The notes below the pieces were generated by a model, which did no database searches, was not told the origin of the DNA, and saw only the letters and a program-made list of their open reading frames with translations. Source: CAZPZZ01 sp964591245 (GTDB taxonomy: Bacteria > Acidobacteriota > Vicinamibacteria > Vicinamibacterales > UBA8438). Taken from it: 64,000 bases of DNA. The stretch is from the NCBI GenBank assembly GCA_964591245.1, contig CAZPZZ010000002.1, positions 22,736 through 86,735 of the forward strand. The letters are read 5' to 3'. The translations under genes were made by a program, and so were the position numbers. Below, piece after piece: positions 26,601 to 33,448 of this stretch (its first letter is position 1; each line of letters begins with the position of its first letter).

Positions 26601-26759
26601 GAAGTCGTCGTATTTGACCCTGTTCTTTCCGTAGTAGGGATTGAACTGTGTGCCTGCCTGACTGAAGGAGTCGGTGGTGAAGCTGAGCGTCAGGATTAGG
26701 GCCAGACCAGGAATGGTCAGGATCCGGAGGGCTCTGCGCCAGAAAGCCGTGGAACTCAT
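23637..26759 (-). CDS. Giant exported metallopeptidase/beta-propeller/outer-membrane barrel protein (paralog A)
   Basis: A 1040-residue protein in three parts. Signal peptide (to about 34) and a gluzincin-like domain with HELTHQF (His154, Glu155, His158) and WVDEGLADY (Glu180), a complete HEXXH...E zinc site. Then residues about 290-600 with repeated WD40/TolB-type propeller blades (FSPDGRTVVFSALDD, YAPDGSYLVYLARI). Then about 400 residues of alternating beta strands ending in WMGYDF, whose C-terminal Phe is typical of BAM-assembled barrels. It thus looks like a surface- or periplasm-facing protease anchored in the outer membrane. A paralog with the same architecture is at 51027-54092. Substrate unknown. 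Confidence 0.85.
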   Translation of the reverse strand: MSSTAFWRRALRILTIPGLALILTLSFTTDSFSQAGTQFNPYYGKNRVKYDDFEWHIYETDHFEIFYYPELEGHLERVASYAESAYAQVSADLTHDLANLVPLVVFKTHSEFEQQNIIPGAVSEGVGAFAEPFRQRIALPIDEPPDQLYRLITHELTHQFAFDIIPRSVIRRNIPLWVDEGLADYMAGVWRPLDLMSVRDAALSDILPRMSEFERYGGFTNLRVVYNLGHAAFEFIEEQWGKEGVREFLFALRRTAVGGGGDIYEEAFDIPAEEFDSEFESYIRRRFQAFRDKERPDDYGRDLAPDPLQTQWMAVVSIEPSLSGDLIAAYVQNRKDREIDIVLMSSEDGEVVHNLTEGFNQDYGFESISIPGARWNSIPWMSWSPTDDRLAYFVRKGKYRSLMIQNVITRDVEDLIDLEMVDEPESPDFSPDGRTVVFSALDDAVGDIYELDLETREVTNLTNDEFADYAPTYAPDGSYLVYLARISGNNKLFKLDLATKEKTQLTFGTFDEAAAQFLDDETLAFASTATDPFAPIDTEMAANGEIYNIWTLDLNTGELRQYTDTATGNVSTIVLPGDDEVRIGFITYFRGEYGVHTLVRDEPLYTASTSDFGSPGPTIDFQAPLTHNLIAANNRRKGRFEKMFLDGRPPVQVGATSGGDLLGGTSISFSDVLGDQNFTLFAYSISQYRTFAGSYANLSGRFQFAAQGFSQESFFYGQAGLFGPGLGFLNRDDALAVQTVRGGNVFGIYPFDRFRRIELTGGMFHFNERFNNQGLADQSRQFQENQYGTQLFRNGASIPVGVSFVQETTVFREFGPVSGNTMRFGYQYAPSVGTMFLGKQTLDADARYYKRIGETGVFAVRGRGFKSYGQFPDFVYFGGNSEMRGYEYLEFIGHKGGFFNAELRFPLVEAMLTPIGVLGGIRGTFFFNAGGASLNGQPFTFFSRDAETYNPTIGYAFDPETGNFAPVGGPPVTVSGFRLMNGRASYGLGLTTSLIGIPFHFDWSWPTLFNREWEDVLFASQGGSDAFRQSRFDFWMGYDF

Positions 26760-26993
26760 CGTTACCTCGCGAGGTGCCAGCGGGTGTTTGGGGGGGCTGG
26801 CGGACCAATTCTCATGTTACTGTAGCTTCGATGGGCCTGCAACGCGCCGTTTCCTGCTGCAAGATCCCCGCTCTCTCAGGAGATAGCAAGACCTGTACCA
26901 GGGGCCGGGCTCACGCCCTCCCTGAGCATTTCTATATCGTGAGTCACGTCCGTTGTGTTTGTGTGTCTCCCTCGGCAGATCCTACGTGAACCG

Positions 26994-27015
26994 ACGGGGT
27001 CTATACCGACCCCGT
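26994..27015. repeat. Perfect 8-bp inverted repeat
   Basis: ACGGGGTC at 26994-27001 pairs with GACCCCGT at 27008-27015 around the 6-nt loop TATACC. There is no U-tract on either strand. It could be an operator for a dimeric regulator or a structural element; it is far from either gene start (over 230 bp). Confidence 0.4.
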
Positions 27016-27262
27016 TCAGGTACAGTGTGCACTGAGAGTGTCCGCCTTGGGTGACCGCTCACGTGGGCGTCAGGTTTCGCGGCGGTCTGGATGAAGGCGG
27101 TTGGGAAACGCGCGGATGTCGTGGACAAGTGCCCACCCATGTGCGACGCTGTAGCTATGGTCTGCTGCGGTGAGGTGGGTGAGCGTGCCCGTCTCCCATT
27201 CCCGCAATGCGACGTTTAGCGTCGGCCGTTTACGGTCGATGCGAGTCTTTGGTTCGGGAACA

Positions 27263-27271
27263 CCCCCCCCC
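27263..27271. repeat. Nine-base poly-C tract upstream of the TlpA-like gene
   Basis: A run of nine C at 27263-27271, 46 bp before the start codon at 27318. Such tracts slip in replication and can vary promoter spacing; the same kind of run also causes sequencing indels. It lies in the 5' untranslated/promoter region, so no coding frame is affected. Confidence 0.6.
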
Positions 27272-27317
27272 GTGGGCGAGCGCGCCTTGGAGGACGGTGT
27301 CGAAAGGAAGCAACACG

Positions 27318-27881
27318 ATGACGCTACGTTGGATAATTGCGGGGATGGCGGCACTCGCCTTGGCCCTCTTGACGTTGCCAGCTGGCTTCATGGCATCTCA
27401 TGTCCACGCTCACCGGGTGGTGTCCGGTGGTGAGGCGGAGATGCTTCAGGCGTGCGATGCTCAGGCGAAGCCAGCCAACTACGATTTTACCCTGGAAGAT
27501 CAGCACGGCGAGGAATTCGACTTTAAGAATTTGAAGGGCAAAGTCGTGCTGTTGAACTTCTGGGCGACGTGGTGTGGTCCCTGCAAGATTGAGGTGCCGT
27601 GGTTCGTCGAGTTTGCCGAGCAGTATCAGGGGCAAGGGCTTGAGGTTGTCGGATTGTCGATCGATGACACAGTAGACAAGATCCAGGACTTTGCTGATGA
27701 CTATGACGTCAATTATCCGATGCTGGTTGGATTGGGGCGCGAGGATTTCCTGGAGGCTTACGGGCCGATATGGGGTGTTCCGATGACGTTTGTCATCGAT
27801 CGCGAGGGAACCGTATGCCGTACACATGCTGGAATCGCTACGAAAGATGAATTTGAGCAGGACATCAAAGACCTACTTTAA
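27318..27881 (+). CDS. TlpA/ResA-type periplasmic thioredoxin
   Basis: A 187-residue exported or membrane-anchored thiol:disulfide oxidoreductase. A hydrophobic N-terminus (residues 5-25) is followed by a TlpA fold: FTLEDQHGEEFDFKNLKGK, the active site FWATWCGPCK (Cys86, Cys89), and the cis-Pro segment GVPMTFVIDREG. These proteins reduce disulfides in cytochrome c maturation or other extracytoplasmic targets; several c-type cytochromes are encoded in the window, so a maturation role is plausible. AAAGGAAG seven bases upstream fixes the ATG at 27318; the longer frame is not supported. Confidence 0.92.
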   Translation: MTLRWIIAGMAALALALLTLPAGFMASHVHAHRVVSGGEAEMLQACDAQAKPANYDFTLEDQHGEEFDFKNLKGKVVLLNFWATWCGPCKIEVPWFVEFAEQYQGQGLEVVGLSIDDTVDKIQDFADDYDVNYPMLVGLGREDFLEAYGPIWGVPMTFVIDREGTVCRTHAGIATKDEFEQDIKDLL

Positions 27882-27926
27882 GCGGCGAGAGGGAGTTTCC
27901 GCCTGATGCGGGCATCGGTCATGGAT

Positions 27927-27955
27927 AAGACAGTGTCCTGGGACTGTAGTATGAT
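27927..27955 (+). promoter_or_regulatory. Possible sigma-70-type promoter of the 76-residue gene
   Basis: AAGACA (27927-27932), a 17-bp gap and TATGAT (27950-27955); the -35 is weak (4 of 6). The predicted start of transcription lies only a few bases before ATG 27968, so the mRNA would be nearly leaderless. Weak support. Confidence 0.3.
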
Positions 27956-27967
27956 CCTCGGGCGAGG

Positions 27968-28198
27968 ATGTCGATGCTGAAAGGGTTTGTCCATGCCGAC
28001 CTGCCGTGCGGATGTCGCCTGGCGTTTCGAGAGGGTGTTGCTGGCAGTCCGGTCACAGTAGTGGTTGATCAAAAATCGCCGGCGTGCGTCTTGTCGCTGC
28101 ACGTGCAGGGGCTGCCGGTGTACGACTACCGCGAGGCACTTCGCCCCTCGAACAGGATGATCTCTATCGAAGAAGAGGGCTACGAGGAAGAAGGATAG
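27968..28198 (+). CDS. Small conserved-looking hypothetical protein
   Basis: A 76-residue acidic-tailed protein (ends EEEGYEEEG). Two Cys pairs are visible: CGC at 14-16 and a single Cys in SPACVLSL. No family recognised. ATG 27968 or ATG 27974 (with GAGG six bases upstream) could start it; the latter has better ribosome-site support. It is 13 bp before another small gene and shares its strand, so the two may form a pair. It fills a space between real genes and looks protein-like, but confidence is moderate. Confidence 0.5.
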   Translation: MSMLKGFVHADLPCGCRLAFREGVAGSPVTVVVDQKSPACVLSLHVQGLPVYDYREALRPSNRMISIEEEGYEEEG

Positions 28199-28211
28199 CT
28201 CTGGATCGGCG

Positions 28212-28514
28212 ATGAGCAGGCTATCGTCAGAATTTGAGATTTCGTGCCCCTGTTGCGGAGCCTTGCAAACCGTTGATCCTCACCTAAAAAGAGTCATCTC
28301 GCACAGCGAACCGGAGCGAGATGACAAACCTGAACTCGATCAGGCGCAGCGTATCCTTCAGGTCGAAGCAGAGCGTCGAGAGGCCCTGTTTCGACAGTCG
28401 GTCGACGACGAGAAATCTCGCGGCGACGCCCTCGCCAAGCGTTTCGACGAAGCACTCAAGCAAGCTCAAGAAGAGCCGATCACGAGACCGGAGCGAGAGT
28501 TCGATCTCGACTAG
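28212..28514 (+). CDS. Small zinc-ribbon-like protein
   Basis: A 100-residue protein starting with a CxxC knuckle in FEISCPCCGALQTVDP (about residues 9-24), then a highly charged helix rich in Glu, Arg and Asp (QRILQVEAERREALFRQS) predicted to form a coiled coil. There is only one CxxC, so zinc binding would need a partner or dimer. No family name recognised. ATG start, 13 bp after the upstream small gene. Its 3' end overlaps the convergent 244-residue gene by four bases. Confidence 0.6.
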   Translation: MSRLSSEFEISCPCCGALQTVDPHLKRVISHSEPERDDKPELDQAQRILQVEAERREALFRQSVDDEKSRGDALAKRFDEALKQAQEEPITRPEREFDLD

Positions 28515-29245
28515 TTTTTCTTCTGTACGACCGTAGCCCCTAGACGCCTGGTGGTGCCCCGGCCTACCGCGCGTCGGAACTCCGTGGGGAGTTCTGTCCA
28601 CCGCTGTTGGCCAGCGAAGAAAAGCGGCTTTTGACCAGGGAACCGCGCCGCGAATTGGGTGTAGCGGGTCCGCCACTGGTCGATCTTCATCTCTGAACTA
28701 CGAATCGGCCGGTGTGGGTGATCCTGAAGCAAACGTTCAACTTTCCACGCGTTGCGTTCAGAGAGTCGCCAATCGTAGTTGCCTAGATTTCTGAGATCCA
28801 CGACGGCATACCCTGTGATTCGGCCTGTGTAGTCCACATACGGCTCGACGTAGCTGAGTGCGAGTGCTCTCGTCGTACGGAATACCGCCTTTCTTCCATG
28901 GAGGCCAGGGTCGCGTGAGCGGCCTATTGAGCCCCATCGGCCACGGGTCCGATACACGAAGAGGACATGGTCCAAGAAGTCGGTGGATTCGAAACTGAGC
29001 GCAAGCGGGGGAAAACCGTGTTGTTCAAGGACGACGGCAGCCGTCAGTACCGCTTCAAGGCAGTGGGCCGTTTGTTTGCGTACCACTCCGCGAAACGTGC
29101 GCAATGTCTTGGGAGCGGTATTGTAAGGGAGTGTGTTGAGGAATCGTTGAACTGCTAACGGTGTGCGGAGTTGTTCGATCAAACGGCGTTCTCGGGACGT
29201 GAACGGTGTATCGGGTGGCGTAGGGACGGGGGAGGCTAGGGGCAC
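28511..29245 (-). CDS. Hypothetical protein with transglutaminase-like Cys-His-Asp pattern
   Basis: A 244-residue soluble protein. Residues 57-110 carry QTAHCLEAVLTAAVVLEQ, then FLDHVLFVYRTRGRWG and GRSRDPGLHG. A Cys at the start of a helix, then a His and an Asp on strands, is the order of the transglutaminase/papain-like core, but this is only a pattern match. It starts with GTG three bases after the stop of the alpha/beta-hydrolase gene, so the two are translationally coupled. It shows high Arg content, without sign of transfer. Confidence 0.65.
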   Translation of the reverse strand: MPLASPVPTPPDTPFTSRERRLIEQLRTPLAVQRFLNTLPYNTAPKTLRTFRGVVRKQTAHCLEAVLTAAVVLEQHGFPPLALSFESTDFLDHVLFVYRTRGRWGSIGRSRDPGLHGRKAVFRTTRALALSYVEPYVDYTGRITGYAVVDLRNLGNYDWRLSERNAWKVERLLQDHPHRPIRSSEMKIDQWRTRYTQFAARFPGQKPLFFAGQQRWTELPTEFRRAVGRGTTRRLGATVVQKKN

Positions 29246-29248
29246 AAG

Positions 29249-30199
29249 TCAGAACCGTGCAGTGGGATCCGGTCTCTGCTGGGCAATGGCATCTACGATA
29301 CGCTGTTCTGCCCAGTATCCGTCGAAGCCGTTCCTGGCGCCAGCGTAGAACCCACAGTGCCCACCAAAACGGCTGATCTCGAGCGACACGTGGGGGTTGG
29401 CCAGGAGGTCCGGATGGTCAAATTGCTCACGAGGAACGAAGGGGTCGTCTTCGGCGCTTACGATCAGTGTTGGGATCGTGACGCCGTCGATGACTCGGAG
29501 GCTGCTCGCTCGGTAGTAGTAGTCCTCGGCGTCGCGGAAGCCGTGGTGTGGTGCTGTGAACCGCTCATCAAATTCTCGGACCGTGTGCACTCCCGTGAGT
29601 CGGGTGAGATCGTAGCGACCAGGCCATGCGCGAGATTTTCGTTTCATTCGCTGTTTCAAATTACGCACAAAGTTCCATTGGTATACGAGATTTGCGCGTC
29701 GCTCAAGCGCCTGAACGCAGAGGCTGAGGTCCATCGTCGGGGAAACGGCGGCTATTGTCTTTAACTGGTGTGGTGCCTCCGCCCCGTAGTCCCCGGCGAG
29801 ACGCAGTGCCACATTGCCCCCGAGCGAGTAGCCGGCCACCGAAATGGCTGGTAGGCGATCGAGTTGAAGTAGTTCGGCGATGACGGCCCTGGGGTCGGCT
29901 GAGAGCCCTGAATGATAGAGCCCTGCCGAGAGCGCCTCGGTCCCTCCGCAATTGCGCTGGTTCAGCATGACGGCGTTCAGTCCGGCCGCGTACGCTTTAT
30001 CCGCGAGGCCGCGCATGTAATGGGCCTGGCTGGATCCTTCGAGTCCGTGCAATGCGATGAGTGTAGCGTGTTGTTGTGGATGTGGCTGCCAGTAGCAGTG
30101 GGCAAGTACGCGAGCGTCGTGAGCGACGTCGAAATACCGCGGCACAGCTGGAGGTAGTCGTGGAAAATGTCGTACGCGTCCCCACGTGAACAGGGTCAT
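29249..30199 (-). CDS. YheT/ABHD-like alpha/beta-hydrolase
   Basis: A 316-residue alpha/beta-fold hydrolase of the hydrolase-4/YheT type. Oxyanion region LIALHGLEGSSQAHYMRG, nucleophile GYSLGGNVALRLAG, acid AEDDPFVP and the catalytic His in RFGGHCGFYAG. The NQRNCGGTE segment is characteristic of YheT. Substrate unknown; family members are mostly uncharacterised esterases. ATG 30199 (MTLFTWGRVRH) is chosen over the upstream TTG at 30250 because AGAGGTGG lies nine bases before it. Coupled downstream to the 244-residue hypothetical gene. Confidence 0.88.
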   Translation of the reverse strand: MTLFTWGRVRHFPRLPPAVPRYFDVAHDARVLAHCYWQPHPQQHATLIALHGLEGSSQAHYMRGLADKAYAAGLNAVMLNQRNCGGTEALSAGLYHSGLSADPRAVIAELLQLDRLPAISVAGYSLGGNVALRLAGDYGAEAPHQLKTIAAVSPTMDLSLCVQALERRANLVYQWNFVRNLKQRMKRKSRAWPGRYDLTRLTGVHTVREFDERFTAPHHGFRDAEDYYYRASSLRVIDGVTIPTLIVSAEDDPFVPREQFDHPDLLANPHVSLEISRFGGHCGFYAGARNGFDGYWAEQRIVDAIAQQRPDPTARF

Positions 30200-30336
30200 T
30201 CGGTGACCACCTCTGAGACGGGGGTGCGGTGTGAAGGTCGATTCAGGCAAGTCGGCGTGAGTCTATCCCACTTGAGAGAAATGGTCTTGCAGAGATCACT
30301 AGATCATCGTGAGCGAGATCCGGGAGAATGCGGCGC

Positions 30337-31303
30337 ATGCGAATCCGGCGTCTGAACATCGGCTGCTTTGGCGGCGGGACTGGCCTGCCCAGTCTTATTG
30401 GGGGGCTCAAGCAGAATCCGTGGCTCCAGGTGAACGCAGTTGTCACGATGTTTGACAGCGGCGGGAGTTCTGGAGCGTTGCGCGACCAACTCGGTGTCTT
30501 GCCTCCTGGTGACGTGTTGCGATGTGCTCTCGCTTTGGCCCGTAATGAGACGGAGGCGAGGCGTATTCTCCTGACCCGCTTGTCTGGATTCGAGCACGAC
30601 CGACTCGGGGGACACACCGGCGGAAATTTGCTGCTTTCGATGATGGGAGCAGTACAGCGGGGATTTTCTGGCCGCTGTGGACGGGTTGCGGACTCTACTC
30701 GACTGTGTAGGTCGTGTTTGGCCGATCAGCGTCGGTCAGGCTACCGTGTGCGCCGAGTATGAGGATGGATCGATTACGCGGGGCGAGGTCGAGGTTGACG
30801 TTGAACAGAGCAAGGGGCGACGCATTCGTCGTATTTGGCTCGATCCGGAGGTCAGTATTCATCCCGGTGCCGCTGCGGCCATTCCGGATTTCGAGGCCGT
30901 GGTCATCGGGCCCGGTAGTTTCTACACAAGTCTGGTTCCGATTTTTCTGCCGCGGGGCGTCCGGGAGGCAGTGGCGGTGGTAGAGGGACCGATCATTCTC
31001 GTCACGAATCTTCTGACGGAGGGACGTGGAATGACGGGGTTTACCGCGGGCACGGCGGTCCGTCGCATCAGTGAGGTGATTGGTCGCCCGGTAGATGTAG
31101 CGATCATCAACGTCGGTAATCCGGGTGAGGAGACGTTGGACCGCTATGCCGAGGAACATAAGGAGCAGTTGCTGATTGGGAACGTTCCGGACGGATGCGA
31201 AGTGATCACGGGTGAGTTTTGGCAGGGGCAGTTCGCCCGACATGCACGGCGTCGACTCGCGTATGCCGTCTGGGGGGTGTTGTCACAACGCCTGCTCACG
31301 TAG
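30337..31303 (+). pseudogene. yvcK: YvcK/CofD-like gluconeogenesis factor, frameshifted
   Basis: YvcK-type proteins bind UDP-GlcNAc and adjust carbon and cell-wall metabolism. Frame 1 covers the N-terminus: GCFGGGTGLPSLIGGLKQNP, then VTMFDSGGSSGALRDQLGVLPPGDV and LGGHTGGNLLLSMMGAVQR (to about 30660). The family continues in the +1 frame: DFLAAVDGLRTLLD... VCAEYEDGSI, VVIGPGSFYTSLVPIFLPRGV, GMTGFTAG and the C-terminal NVGNPGEETLDRY. The switch lies at the four-G run 30659-30662; with three Gs the protein reads through as QRDFLAAVDG. So one extra base separates two otherwise intact halves. It is either a real mutation or an assembly/sequencing indel. The start at ATG 30337 has GGGAG ten bases upstream. 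Confidence 0.85.
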
Positions 31304-31645
31304 GCGTCTTCCCCCGGCCTATGCGTGCACACGATACTCCAGGTCCTGCCTGCGCACAGACATCAAGGAAATATCTTTGTAGGGTAGCTTGGGAGTGGTG
31401 GAGTCGAGTGACGCGAGGGAACGTTTGACGGATGACGAGGCCAGCTGTACGGGGTGTCGTCATTTTCGCCCGGTGCATGCGGTGATGATTGACACACGGA
31501 GGCGTGCGTTCCAAGTTGCTTCTAGACCTTCCTCCTGGAAAGAGCGCTGATCTGGCGTTCTCGGGAAATTTTGCGACCGCGGGGTGCATCCAAAGGCAGC
31601 AGTTGACGCGAGCACAATAGGCCCCTCCCCCGGTATGATTGCCGG
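31304..31645. other. Intergenic region between yvcK and SSS symporter
   Basis: About 340 bp with no convincing gene: a short minus-strand frame is open but has no family match. A TTGACG at 31603-31608 and TATGAT at 31634-31639 are present near the symporter start. No terminator with a U-tract is visible after yvcK. Confidence 0.45.
31634..31639 (+). promoter_or_regulatory. -10-like TATGAT close to the symporter start (leaderless candidate)
   Basis: TATGAT ends six bases before ATG 31646, so transcription would begin at or very near the start codon. There is no Shine-Dalgarno upstream of that ATG, consistent with a leaderless mRNA. A well-spaced -35 is not visible: TTGACG lies 25 bp upstream, too far. 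Tentative. Confidence 0.3.
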
Positions 31646-33076
31646 ATGCTCACGGCCGTGCTTTTCTATTTGTCGATTCTGTTGCTGGTCGGTGTCTACC
31701 GCAGTCGGCGGGTTAAGACGGGCGATGACTTCTTGGTCGCGGGCCGGACACTGCCGGCGCGGGTACTGGTCTTCACGCTACTGGCCACGTGGATCGGATC
31801 CGGGAGTTTGTTTGGCGGCGCTGGTCTCGGATATCGAGCCGGGTTTCCGGCGTTGTGGCAATCCGCGGGAGCGTGGGTTGGAATTGCCCTCGTGTATTTC
31901 ATCGCGCCTCGGGTGCGCCGTATTGCGCAGTACACGGTGCCGGACATTCTCGAGTTGCGCTACGGTCCGCTGGCACGGGTTCTTGGCACGGTGACGACTG
32001 TGCTGGCTTACTCGACGATCGCGGCCTATCAATTTCGGGGAGGTGGGCGTCTGCTGGCATTGATTGCCCCCGTTGATCCGGATACCGGTGCGCTGATCAC
32101 CATGATCTTCTGTGTCGTGTTCACGTCCTTGGCTGGCATGTTGTCGGTCGCGTATCTCGACGTGGGTAATGGCTTGTTGATGACCATCGGCGTCATGTTG
32201 GCGGTGGTGTTCATGGTCGGGGACCTCGGAGGACTGGCTGCGTCGCTGGGAAGCCTCCGGGCAGATCAGGTCTCACTGTTTGGTACGCTCGGACCGCAGG
32301 CGTCACTCGCGCTTTTTCTGCCGACAATGTTTCTCTTGCTCGGCGAAGCGAACATGTACCAGAAGTTTTTCTCCGCGCGGAATGAGCGAACTGCGCGATT
32401 GGCGGTGGTGGGGTGGATTGCCGGGACCATCTTGGTCGAAACCTTGATTGAATCGACCGGCGTGTTGGCCAGTCTCATGATCCCGGGGTTGAGCGAGGCG
32501 GAGTCGGAGGAGATTGTCATTCGGGTTGCGACGGGCATTCTTCCTGACTTCATGGGGGTCCTGCTCGTATGCGGGGCGGCCGCCATCATCGTATCCACGG
32601 CCAACAGTTTCTTGTTGACCCCCTCAACAAACCTCATCAGGGACGTGTATCAGCGTTTTGTCAATCCGAACGCGACCGGACGAGACGTCATCGTCTACAC
32701 GCGAGTGATTGTGGTTGTGCTCGGGGTCTTCGGGTACGTCGCCGGTAATTTTTTTCCGACGATTCTCGCGATGGCACTGTGGGCCTACACAATGTATGGA
32801 GCCGGTATTACCCCGGCGCTGCTCGGGGCGTTACTGTGGCGCCGCGCGACTCCAGCCGGCGGGGTGGCGTCGATCTTGGTTGGCATGCTCACCACGCTGA
32901 TCTGGGAGATCGTCGGTTTGGTGCGCGGGGATAACGGTATACCGGATTATTTGTTTGGCCTGCAGACGGCGTATCCGGCTTTGTTGTTGTCCATCGGTAC
33001 ACTGATTTTGGTCAGTTTGGCCACACCGCGTCAGACGGACCAGGAGGTACGTGCCCTCTACGGGGAGGGGCGTTGA
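31646..33076 (+). CDS. Sodium:solute symporter (SSS family)
   Basis: A 476-residue inner-membrane carrier with about 12-13 spans. It has the SSS start FLVAGRTLPARVLVFTLLATWIG, the GRLLALI and LSVAYLDVGNGLLMTIG segments, and the family signature region LLVCGAAAIIVSTANSFLLTPSTNLIRD. Na+-driven uptake of a solute is expected, with substrate undetermined; it is not closely like the well-known proline PutP type by eye. The start ATG lacks a Shine-Dalgarno but sits just after a TATGAT. Ends 54 bp before the converging yggX. Confidence 0.88.
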   Translation: MLTAVLFYLSILLLVGVYRSRRVKTGDDFLVAGRTLPARVLVFTLLATWIGSGSLFGGAGLGYRAGFPALWQSAGAWVGIALVYFIAPRVRRIAQYTVPDILELRYGPLARVLGTVTTVLAYSTIAAYQFRGGGRLLALIAPVDPDTGALITMIFCVVFTSLAGMLSVAYLDVGNGLLMTIGVMLAVVFMVGDLGGLAASLGSLRADQVSLFGTLGPQASLALFLPTMFLLLGEANMYQKFFSARNERTARLAVVGWIAGTILVETLIESTGVLASLMIPGLSEAESEEIVIRVATGILPDFMGVLLVCGAAAIIVSTANSFLLTPSTNLIRDVYQRFVNPNATGRDVIVYTRVIVVVLGVFGYVAGNFFPTILAMALWAYTMYGAGITPALLGALLWRRATPAGGVASILVGMLTTLIWEIVGLVRGDNGIPDYLFGLQTAYPALLLSIGTLILVSLATPRQTDQEVRALYGEGR

Positions 33077-33130
33077 GCGGGAGGTTCCTCGCTCGCCACG
33101 GTATTCTGCAGTTCTCTGGGTGACGTCGGA

Positions 33131-33433
33131 CTACTTCTGTTGCTCGGGTACGTACTCTGGTGGCAAGGCGGAACCCTCTCCAAAGAAGAAGTCCTCCATG
33201 GATTTCGCTACAAGCTCCTGAGCTTCCTTTTGCCAAGGCATGAGACGATACTCGTTGAGGATCATCTTCATACGCTCTTCCCAGAGTTTCCAGGCCTCGG
33301 CGGAGATCTTTTCAAAGATCCGCTGTCCCAGTTCACCGGGCCAGGGTGGTTCGTCCAGCGCGGGGAGTTCCCTTTGGAGCTTGGCGCATTGGACGGTGCG
33401 CGGAGTGGCGTCTGGTTCTGGCGAGTCGGTCAT
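33131..33433 (-). CDS. yggX: Fe(II)-trafficking protein YggX family
   Basis: A 100-residue protein with the YggX pattern: VQCAKLQRELPALDEPPWP, then GELGQRIFEKISAEAWKLWEER, MILNEYRLMPW and FFFGEGSALPP. YggX protects Fe-S clusters and mobilises iron under oxidative stress. The extended N-terminus of the open frame (to 33580) is not family-like, so ATG 33433 is used; it lies only 15 bp from the divergent MFS start. Small and intact. Confidence 0.9.
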   Translation of the reverse strand: MTDSPEPDATPRTVQCAKLQRELPALDEPPWPGELGQRIFEKISAEAWKLWEERMKMILNEYRLMPWQKEAQELVAKSMEDFFFGEGSALPPEYVPEQQK

Positions 33434-33448
33434 TTGACGCATCGTAAC

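Larger units (their letters stand above)
26760..27317. other. Long divergent intergenic region
   Basis: About 560 bp between two divergently transcribed genes (metallopeptidase-barrel to the left, TlpA-like to the right). It holds a perfect hairpin and a nine-C run, listed separately. A minus-strand frame (27070-27354) is open but has no family signature and overlaps the TlpA start, so it is not called. Promoters for both neighbours should lie here, but I see no strong sigma-70 box. Confidence 0.5.

Noticed and set aside
26994..27015. Hairpin as a terminator of either neighbouring gene
   Set aside because: Both neighbours are transcribed away from it, and no U-tract follows on either strand.
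27070..27354. Open minus-strand frame of 94 codons in the long intergenic region
   Set aside because: It overlaps the start of the TlpA-like gene, runs through the poly-C tract and shows no family signature or ribosome-binding site.
30677..31303. The second half of yvcK as an independent gene
   Set aside because: It begins in mid-domain, has no ribosome-binding site, and continues the family alignment of the first half in order.
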